A stretch of DNA of 5,596 bases from Acidobacteriota bacterium (GTDB taxonomy: Bacteria > Acidobacteriota > Terriglobia > UBA7540): the NCBI GenBank assembly GCA_021827245.1, contig JAKAWN010000441.1, positions 1 through 5,596 on the forward strand. Reading direction: 5' to 3'. Under the pieces are notes generated by a model, which was given only the letters and a program-made list of their open reading frames with translations, was not told the DNA's origin and ran no database searches. Shown piece after piece: positions 1 through 5,596 of the stretch (its first letter is position 1; each line of letters opens with the position of its first letter). The translations under genes were made by a program, and so were the position numbers.

Positions 1-417
1 GCCAGGCTCACCGACTACAAGACCGGCCATTTCAATAGCCACCTTGATAAGGACCCTCTGGACGGAGGCAAGGAGGTCCAGCGCAGTCTCTACTACCTTG
101 CGGCGAGATCACTCTTGCCGCGCACTGAGATCATCCAGAGCCGCCTGCTTTATCCCGGGACTCCCAACAGGGTCTGCGTGCTCGAGAATCCGGAAGAATA
201 TGTTCAGCGACTGGCCGGCTACCTTAAGACTGCAAAACAGCTTGTACTTGAGGGGTTGACGATTCCCGGAGCGGGTGCCCAAGACGCATACAACGACCTA
301 GCCTTTGCCTTCCCATCGAACGCACCCGTTCAATACTTCGTTGGGAAATCGACTGCAAGCAGGAGACTGTTGTCAGCGCTCGTGGCCCTATGGGAAAACA
401 GTGAAAACAAACCCTAG
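1..417 (+). CDS. PD-(D/E)XK nuclease, AddB-like subunit, C-terminal end (5' partial)
   Basis: The frame is open from the first base and ends at TAG 415-417, leaving 138 residues of the C-terminus. Residues 3-9 read LTDYKTG, the D-x-K motif of RecB/AddB-type PD-(D/E)XK nucleases. Q27 and Y31 (VQRSLYY) form the QxxxY motif that follows it in this family. By family knowledge such a subunit cuts single-stranded DNA during end resection and pairs with an AddA-type helicase, which is exactly the next gene. The start of the nuclease domain and any inactive helicase domain lie upstream of the window. The tail after the nuclease core (about residues 80-138) has no cysteines, and the whole piece has a single one (C59). 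It therefore lacks the C-terminal Cys triad of iron-sulfur AddB proteins and instead ends in an Ala/Leu-rich segment. An AddB-like role is inferred from motif and neighbour; another RecB-family nuclease remains possible. Confidence 0.82.
   Translation, partial: ARLTDYKTGHFNSHLDKDPLDGGKEVQRSLYYLAARSLLPRTEIIQSRLLYPGTPNRVCVLENPEEYVQRLAGYLKTAKQLVLEGLTIPGAGAQDAYNDLAFAFPSNAPVQYFVGKSTASRRLLSALVALWENSENKP
392..395 (+). promoter_or_regulatory. Weak Shine-Dalgarno before the GTG start of the helicase-nuclease
   Basis: GGGA lies five bases before GTG 401 and inside the coding end of the upstream gene. It is a modest match to the ribosome-binding consensus. With the 17-base gene overlap it suggests translational coupling to the upstream nuclease gene. 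A purine-rich AGGAGA at 361-366 is too far away to serve this start. Confidence 0.35.
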
Positions 418-3400
418 CGACGAGCCAATTCGCGAGCGGGCATTGACTGACCTGGATTCTTCCATCTTGGTTGAGGCGGGAGCAGGGACTGGCAAGACCG
501 CATTGTTGGCGGGGCGTCTCGTCATGCTGCTGGCCAGCGGCAAGGAGCCGAAAAGCATCGCAGCCATCACATTCACAGAGCTAGCCGCCAGCGAGCTTTC
601 TGTGCGCATGAGCGAATATGTAACACAGCTAGTCCGGGACGAAGTTCCTCCGGACCTCCAGATTGCCTTTCCTGAGGGCGTTGGTCCCGAGCAACAAGCC
701 AATTTGGAGAAGGCACGCGAGAGCCTCGATGAGATCACCTGTACAACCATTCACGGATTCTGCTACCGCTTGATCAATCCCTATCCTGTGGAGTCTGGCC
801 TTGACCCTGGCGCCTCGCCGATGGACGAATCGGCAGAGCAACTTCTCTATCGGACTGTGCATGACAACTGGCTTCGCGAACGGTTTAGTAAACCGTCGAA
901 CGAGGACGACGCCCTGGCAGACTTCATCGTCGCCGATTCCGAGGAGGGGTTGAAGCAGATCGGGAACCTATCAGAATTTCTGCGGCGTCATCGGGATGCT
1001 AGACCTCCAGCGTCGGGACTCAAGGATGCCCACTTTGGGGATCTCCTGACTGCCGTGGAGACGTTCAGCCAGTGGTACGCGAAGCAAAGCTTGGGGGAGA
1101 CTGGCACGGCTGCCATCGTCGAAATGTTGCGAAAGCTCGCTGGCCAGGTGCCATCCGAGCAAAGTAAAGCAACCTTTAAGGCTTTGTGGGAATGGACCCA
1201 TCTCTCTACAGATCCTATTGTCTTCAGGAGTGGCGGGCGATTCAGAGCATACCAGAGGAAATCCAAATGGCAAGATGCCGCAAAAGCAAAAGGTCGGCCT
1301 GGATCGGTTGGCGACGCGCTCTGTGCAGAGGCGGCGAGCCATTACTCACAGATCGCTGAGACCTTTGAAACCCTGAAGGCCCAGATTGCAGGGGATCTCG
1401 TTCGTCGCTTCGCCTCCGCGCTCAAGCCGCTGCAAGAGCGCTTCCTCGCAGAGAAACGGGCGGCTGCCTTGCTTGACTTTGATGACCTCCTCTATATGGC
1501 GCGCGATCTTCTCCGACGCGACCCCGAAGTCCGACAAGCGCTTGCTCGACGCTATCGCTATGTCCTGGTCGACGAATACCAGGATACCGATCCCATACAG
1601 GCCGAAGTCCTCTTCCTGCTCTGTGGGGACAGCAAGGCCGGAGAAGATTGGACGACGTCTAAGTTGAGACCTGGTCAACTTTTCATCGTCGGTGACCCCA
1701 AACAATCCATCTTCCGATTCCGCCATGCAGACATCCGAACCTATCTGAGAGCGCGCAAATCTTTTGTTCAGCAATTTCCAGGAAACTGCATCGACATCGT
1801 TGCCAACTTTCGTTCACTTCCTGGAATCCTTGATTACGTCAACCGTAAGTTCAAAGATCCGCTGTCAGCGGAAGGGCAAGCAGGTTATGCGAAGTTGTCG
1901 CCTTTCGTGACAGACTCGCCGCATCAATATCCCCCGGTCGTCGCCCTCGACATCGAGCACCCGGAGGGTGAGAAGCTCAGCCAGGACGAAATCCGTCAGG
2001 CGGAAGCCCGGCGAGTGGCAGAACTGTGCTCCAAACTGATTGGCAACGTAAAAGTCCGCAAAGGTGAGGAAGCCGTCGTCTGCCAAGCTGGCCACATAGC
2101 GCTTTTAGCCCCCACCGGAACCGGTCTCTGGTACTACGAGCGCGCACTTGAGGAGGCGGGGATACCCATAGCCACCCAGGCGGGCAAAGGGTTCTTCCAG
2201 AGACAGGAAGTAAAGGATTTGATCGCCATCGCCCGCATACTGGCGGACAGTACCGACACGCTTGCTTTTGGCGCCCTTATGCGTGGCCCTCTGGTCGGGC
2301 TTAAGGAACAGGAAATATTGGAGATCATTTCCGGTCTAGAGTCCGCAAGAGAAGCGTCCGGCAAGTTCTCTCTGTGGAGCGATCCCAGCTTCATCAATAA
2401 TCCTCTCGCATCTCAGGCCCTGCGTGTATTCCAAAGCTTAGCGCGCAAGGCGCAGGGCACGTCCCCTTTCGACCTGATGCATGCCGCGGTCGAAGGTCTT
2501 CGTGTGCGAGCTATTTTGCGCCAGCGCTACCGGTTTGCAGTGGAAAGAGCACTCTCGAATGTCGATCTCTTCTTGGAAATGGCGCGTCCCTATGCTGTCC
2601 GGGGCATCGTGGCGTTTGCGAGGGACATGTCGAAAGCCTGGGAAGATGCCGAACGAGAGATTGAGGGTCGTTCTGATCCCACGCAGGATGCGCTGCATGT
2701 CATCACTGTGCACAGTGCCAAAGGCTTGGAATGGCCCGTGGTCATCCCCATCAATACCCTCACCGGAGTCCAAGCCGAAAAAGGAATCATCTTCTCCCGT
2801 GAGGATGGGACATTGCACATGCGGCTCGGCGACCTGGAGCCGGCATCGTACACTGAGGTGCGGACAAAGGAAGATGAAGAGCTCAATCGGGAGCGGGTCC
2901 GCCTGTGGTATGTGATGTGCACACGTGCGCGAGATTTGCTCGTCTTGCCCCGGCATAAGAACGTCGAGACCAAGAAAAGCTGGCAATCCATCGTTGACCT
3001 TGGTCTAGAAGAACTTCCGACCTTGGACCAAGGAGACTTGCAAAGTGGTCGGATTTCAGTTCCTCGCGAAATGCCGAACAATCAGGATCGGCCAACGTTC
3101 GAGCGCGAGCAATTGCAGCTCGCTAAGGCACACCCCAAAGTGATCTGGATTAGGCCAAGCTCACTTGATGAGGAAGGGGTTAGACAAGAGTCGCGCGAAT
3201 CCAATTATGGCAGCGTGGTCGTCGGAAAAGAGCCTCGCCCAGAGGTTGCGGGGGGTGCCCTGCGAGGTCTTCTACTGCATAAGCTGATGGAAGAGGTCCT
3301 CAACGGGACACTTCAGGAGGACGCACGCAAAGTGGCAGAGCGAGCCGGGACACTGATCTGTCAATTGGGCTCGACCCCGAGCAATGATCCCGCGAAAGGC

Positions 3401-3754
3401 CCCAGCGCAGAGGAAATGGCTGAGACCATCCTAAAAACACTTAGTCTCCCCATTGTCCGAGATAACCGACAGCGATTGTTAACGGAGGTAAGCCTTCACG
3501 GCGTGGATGAGGAAGCGCCAGGTATTCTGAAACTTGTTTCTGGAGTTGCTGACGCTATTGCCACGGGCGAGGCCGGTTCGGTCGATCTGGCAATTGAATG
3601 GAAGAGCGACGTTGAGATAACTGCAGGTGCCTCCAAGGAACATCGCGCTCAATTGAGACAATACATGAAAGCGACCGGCTGTCCATTGGGAGCTGTTGTC
3701 TATATGACATTGGGGCAGGTTGACGAGATCCATGGTCCAAACGCCGATCGGTGA
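401..3754 (+). CDS. UvrD/AddA-like ATP-dependent helicase with C-terminal PD-(D/E)XK nuclease
   Basis: A complete 1117-residue SF1A helicase-nuclease, close to the usual AddA/RecB size. Motifs in order: Walker A VEAGAGTGKT (24-33), Ia AAITFTELAASEL (54-66), TIHGFC (116-121), Walker B/II VLVDEYQDTDPIQ (388-400), III VGDPKQSIFRFRHAD (430-444), IV NFRS (469-472), V ITVHSAKGLEWPVV (768-781) and VI RVRLWYVMCTRAR (832-844). The C-terminal nuclease has RGLLLHKLMEE (955-965, with the family His), E1029, D1051 (SGVADAI), E1066-W-K1068 and the Q1084/Y1088 pair. All expected catalytic positions look present. It should unwind and degrade double-strand DNA ends with the upstream AddB-like subunit, for recombination and removal of linear DNA. 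GTG 401 is chosen because it leaves a short family-like leader (RERALTDL) before Walker A and overlaps the upstream gene by only 17 bases. An upstream TTG at 305 would bury 113 bases in that gene, and no ATG fits. It is AddA-like rather than proven AddA. Confidence 0.93.
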   Translation: MKTNPSDEPIRERALTDLDSSILVEAGAGTGKTALLAGRLVMLLASGKEPKSIAAITFTELAASELSVRMSEYVTQLVRDEVPPDLQIAFPEGVGPEQQANLEKARESLDEITCTTIHGFCYRLINPYPVESGLDPGASPMDESAEQLLYRTVHDNWLRERFSKPSNEDDALADFIVADSEEGLKQIGNLSEFLRRHRDARPPASGLKDAHFGDLLTAVETFSQWYAKQSLGETGTAAIVEMLRKLAGQVPSEQSKATFKALWEWTHLSTDPIVFRSGGRFRAYQRKSKWQDAAKAKGRPGSVGDALCAEAASHYSQIAETFETLKAQIAGDLVRRFASALKPLQERFLAEKRAAALLDFDDLLYMARDLLRRDPEVRQALARRYRYVLVDEYQDTDPIQAEVLFLLCGDSKAGEDWTTSKLRPGQLFIVGDPKQSIFRFRHADIRTYLRARKSFVQQFPGNCIDIVANFRSLPGILDYVNRKFKDPLSAEGQAGYAKLSPFVTDSPHQYPPVVALDIEHPEGEKLSQDEIRQAEARRVAELCSKLIGNVKVRKGEEAVVCQAGHIALLAPTGTGLWYYERALEEAGIPIATQAGKGFFQRQEVKDLIAIARILADSTDTLAFGALMRGPLVGLKEQEILEIISGLESAREASGKFSLWSDPSFINNPLASQALRVFQSLARKAQGTSPFDLMHAAVEGLRVRAILRQRYRFAVERALSNVDLFLEMARPYAVRGIVAFARDMSKAWEDAEREIEGRSDPTQDALHVITVHSAKGLEWPVVIPINTLTGVQAEKGIIFSREDGTLHMRLGDLEPASYTEVRTKEDEELNRERVRLWYVMCTRARDLLVLPRHKNVETKKSWQSIVDLGLEELPTLDQGDLQSGRISVPREMPNNQDRPTFEREQLQLAKAHPKVIWIRPSSLDEEGVRQESRESNYGSVVVGKEPRPEVAGGALRGLLLHKLMEEVLNGTLQEDARKVAERAGTLICQLGSTPSNDPAKGPSAEEMAETILKTLSLPIVRDNRQRLLTEVSLHGVDEEAPGILKLVSGVADAIATGEAGSVDLAIEWKSDVEITAGASKEHRAQLRQYMKATGCPLGAVVYMTLGQVDEIHGPNADR

Positions 3755-4004
3755 TCCGAATGTTTACTTTTGACCGCACCCCCGACGTTGAAAGCGGGCT
3801 CGAAGCTCAGAGTAGGCAAAGAAGAAAACAATTTTACCAGACACACCGGCCTACAAATTGAGATGGAGCGCTACGTTAGTATTATCCTGGCGTTCTCAGT
3901 CGCCGATTTAGGCAAGGTGAAGCGGCGGTTAATTGGATTGGCGGGAGGAAGGGCTGGAGCCTCGTAGCCTGACGGATGAATCTCCAATGACAACACTCTG
4001 GCAT
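3755..4004. other. Intergenic gap between convergent genes, no supported gene
   Basis: These 250 bases separate the stops of the plus-strand helicase-nuclease and the minus-strand SNF2 ATPase. Two short plus-strand frames exist: ATG 3760 to TGA 3861 (33 residues, very polar, starting MFTFDRTPDVESG) and a TTG-started frame 3770-3967. Neither has a clear ribosome-binding site or a recognised motif. The strongest inverted repeats are short: CGCCG/CGGCG at 3901-3905 and 3923-3927, and GGCT-GG-AGCC around 3952-3961. Neither is followed by a T-run, so I cannot call an intrinsic terminator. The stretch could be decayed sequence or simple spacer. Confidence 0.6.
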
Positions 4005-5596
4005 TCAGAAAAGACCGAGCTGCTTGTCTTCAGCGAGGGCCGCAGGAGCTCGTCGCCGTGCGCCACGCTTACTCCCTGCGGAGGCGTTGAGTGAGGCGCT
4101 GAACAAGACTAACTGATCGACGAGCGAGGGAAAAGGCACCTGTGCAGGACCGATGTCCTCAATAGGTGCTTCGCGCTCAGGCTCGATTGCTGCCGGCGCT
4201 GCAGGGGCGAAAGCTGCGTTCTGCAGTTGAATGTCTCGCCAGACAAGGTCAGCGGATTCACCGATCCCCTTTTCGGTGACAAGTTCTCGCGCCATCGCCA
4301 TCAGAAGATCATCATCTTCGCCGACAGCCTGCAATCCCTCCGTTGAAAACTTCCCCTCCATCGCCAGGGCGACCAGTAATTTCCGTCCCATCAGTCGGAG
4401 GCAAGTTTCCTGGGCCGAATTCGCATAAGCGAAATATTTGACCGTAACCTCTTGGGTCTGCCCGATCCGCCACGAGCGCCGGCTTGCCTGACGCAGAGTA
4501 TAGAGTGAGTAGCCTGTTTCCCAGAAGTACAAATCCGCGTACTCCAAAAGATCAAGTCCGAGGCTGACGAGTTTTGGATGTCCGATGACCACCTGCGCGC
4601 CATGCCGCGACTGGCGCTCGTACCAAGCCTCGCGCAATTCAGGCTTCACATCACTCGTGAGCACAGCGACGCGTATGCCCTCTCGCTGGAGGATTCGTTC
4701 CAGTCGCCGGGTCACGTCGCGCGTGCGAGTGTAAACTGCGAACACATGAACCTTGCGGCCGCGGCTCAGGCTTGATTTGATTTCCTCAACGAGGCGTCGC
4801 TCCTTGGCGTAGAGGACACCCTCATCCAGATCTTCCGGTTCAGCGATCACAAAGCGCTCACGTCGCCCGGTGTCCGGATTGAGCTCAGACCCATAAAGAG
4901 TCCCAAGCCCGAAGGGACGATCTGGGTACAAAAGCAATGCATTCATCCCGACGCTCACCACCGATGCGTTACCTCGGTGATCCCGAAGGACTTGCTTGAT
5001 CGCTTCTTCAAGCTTGCCGTACGCGGTCATGAGCTTCTCGTCCATCTCAACGCGGACCACCTCCTCACGATACGGTGGCAGCACATGGGCAATGTCTTCG
5101 AGCGAGAGAAACGCCGCCAACGGCATCAGGAAATCGCCGAACAGAAGCGGCGAAGCGCCGGGCCGTCGGCGCACCCGCCGCGTTACTTTGGCTTCGGAAC
5201 ACGCATTCTCGGCAGGCTCGATGGTAGTGATGGTTTCGAGCAAACCGTAGGTCCCCATGAACGGCCGAACGCCCTCTTGGTGCTCGTATCCGTGGTCGAT
5301 CATCTTGCTTGGCTGAAGCCGAAATAAAATTTCATAAACATCATCTGCGTAGCCGCCCAAGAGTGTGCCCGTCAGCACGAGCGTCTTCCTGGCGGCGCTC
5401 GCCAACGCGCCCAAGGCATTACCTTGCGCTGTATCACCGCCCTTGAGCTCGTGCACCTCGTCGGCAATGGCAAAATCAAAGAAATTCCGTAGGTGCCGGC
5501 TGATGAATTCGATGACGGCATAACGCCGCACTTTCGAGCGGTCCGCCTGCCAGAGGGCGCTGAAAAGTTTCCGGCGCACCTTGAGGTCCGGCTCAT
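4005..5596 (-). CDS. SNF2-type SF2 ATPase/helicase, C-terminal part (5' partial)
   Basis: Read on the minus strand, the frame is open to the window edge and ends at TGA 4007-4005. The Val codon at 5579 is an internal position, because in-frame residues EPDLK precede it; numbering here starts at that Val. Motif II is ADEVHEL (39-45, a DEAH variant) and motif III LVLTGTLLGG (67-76). A long insert follows (about 77-260). The C-terminal RecA lobe includes KVHVFAVYTRTRD (276-288), the SLGLDLLEYADL motif V region (339-350) and QASRRSWRIGQTQEV (364-378), whose RIGQ is typical of SNF2-family motif VI. Walker A and the rest of lobe 1 lie beyond the window. Such ATPases translocate on double-stranded DNA and remodel protein-DNA complexes. 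Bacterial ones occur in mobile elements and in defence systems such as DISARM, but nothing here assigns it to one. The tail (about 450-524) is Pro/Ala/Glu-rich and ends in two QLxLF peptides. It converges on the helicase-nuclease operon, so it is transcribed separately. Confidence 0.88.
   Translation of the reverse strand, partial: EPDLKVRRKLFSALWQADRSKVRRYAVIEFISRHLRNFFDFAIADEVHELKGGDTAQGNALGALASAARKTLVLTGTLLGGYADDVYEILFRLQPSKMIDHGYEHQEGVRPFMGTYGLLETITTIEPAENACSEAKVTRRVRRRPGASPLLFGDFLMPLAAFLSLEDIAHVLPPYREEVVRVEMDEKLMTAYGKLEEAIKQVLRDHRGNASVVSVGMNALLLYPDRPFGLGTLYGSELNPDTGRRERFVIAEPEDLDEGVLYAKERRLVEEIKSSLSRGRKVHVFAVYTRTRDVTRRLERILQREGIRVAVLTSDVKPELREAWYERQSRHGAQVVIGHPKLVSLGLDLLEYADLYFWETGYSLYTLRQASRRSWRIGQTQEVTVKYFAYANSAQETCLRLMGRKLLVALAMEGKFSTEGLQAVGEDDDLLMAMARELVTEKGIGESADLVWRDIQLQNAAFAPAAPAAIEPEREAPIEDIGPAQVPFPSLVDQLVLFSASLNASAGSKRGARRRAPAALAEDKQLGLF
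4008..4022 (-). other. C-terminal QLGLF peptide, candidate sliding-clamp binding motif
   Basis: The last five residues of the SNF2-type protein (520-524) are QLGLF, directly before the stop. This fits the QL-x-LF pattern of bacterial beta-clamp (DnaN) binding peptides, whose consensus is QL(S/D)LF. A free C-terminal end after a flexible Arg/Ala-rich linker is a common position for such peptides. The function is inferred from the pattern only. Confidence 0.5.
4101..4115 (-). other. Second QLxLF peptide (QLVLF) in the SNF2 protein tail
   Basis: Residues 489-493 of the SNF2-type protein read QLVLF, in the context PSLVDQLVLFSAS, 26 residues before the terminal QLGLF. It also fits the clamp-binding pattern, with Val instead of Ser/Asp at the middle position. 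It sits in a Pro-rich, probably unfolded tail, but could instead be a short helix of unrelated function. Confidence 0.38.

Noticed and set aside
305..400. TTG start at 305 as the N-terminus of the helicase-nuclease
   Set aside because: It would overlap the upstream nuclease gene by 113 bases and add 32 residues unlike any AddA leader; GTG 401 gives a short, family-like start.
390..404. Four-codon mini-ORF ATG...TGA whose stop overlaps the GTG start of the helicase gene
   Set aside because: There is no ribosome-binding site ahead of this ATG and it lies inside the upstream coding sequence, so it is most likely chance.
2438..3095. Long minus-strand open frames opposite the helicase gene
   Set aside because: They are antisense shadows of a gene with all helicase motifs intact, and their translations show no recognisable motif.
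3901..3962. Short hairpins as an intrinsic terminator
   Set aside because: Stems are four to five base pairs, one has a two-base loop, and none is followed by a T-run.
3770..3967. 65-residue plus-strand frame in the convergent gap
   Set aside because: It has a TTG start, no ribosome-binding site and no motif; it is kept only as part of the intergenic description.
4977..5327. Plus-strand 116-residue frame opposite the SNF2 gene
   Set aside because: It is a shadow of the minus-strand ATPase gene, which has clear family motifs in this stretch.

Overview
The window holds two partial genes and one complete gene, all for DNA-processing enzymes. The DNA is moderately GC-rich and bacterial in style: tight gene overlap, a GTG start, and bacterial AddAB-type and SNF2-type protein families. 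I cannot name the organism from sequence alone. A Gram-negative or environmental bacterium (proteobacterial, acidobacterial or Nitrospira-like) fits the protein style, but this is inference.

Plus strand, 1-3754: the 3' end of a PD-(D/E)XK nuclease gene (AddB-like; DYKTG and QxxxY motifs visible) overlaps the start of a complete UvrD/AddA-like helicase gene, which has its own C-terminal PD-(D/E)XK nuclease domain. The two look like a translationally coupled operon. They probably encode the two subunits of an ATP-dependent helicase-nuclease that processes double-strand DNA ends, for recombinational repair and degradation of linear DNA. All major SF1 helicase motifs and the C-terminal nuclease residues are intact. 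The visible end of the AddB-like subunit lacks the cysteine cluster that forms the iron-sulfur staple in Bacillus-type AddB.

3755-4004: a gap of 250 bases between convergent genes. I see no convincing gene, strong terminator or RNA in it. It contains two short, unsupported plus-strand ORFs.

Minus strand, 5596-4005: the C-terminal part of a large SNF2-type SF2 ATPase/helicase whose N-terminus (with Walker A) lies beyond the window. DEVH, LTGT and a RIGQ-type motif VI are present. Its tail is Pro/Ala-rich and probably disordered, and it carries two QLxLF peptides, one at the extreme C-terminus. These resemble the bacterial sliding-clamp (DnaN) binding motif and are the most unusual thing in the window.

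Together the window looks like part of a DNA maintenance, recombination or defence region, possibly on an integrative element or plasmid. No integrase, transposase, toxin, methylase or CRISPR array is visible to prove that.
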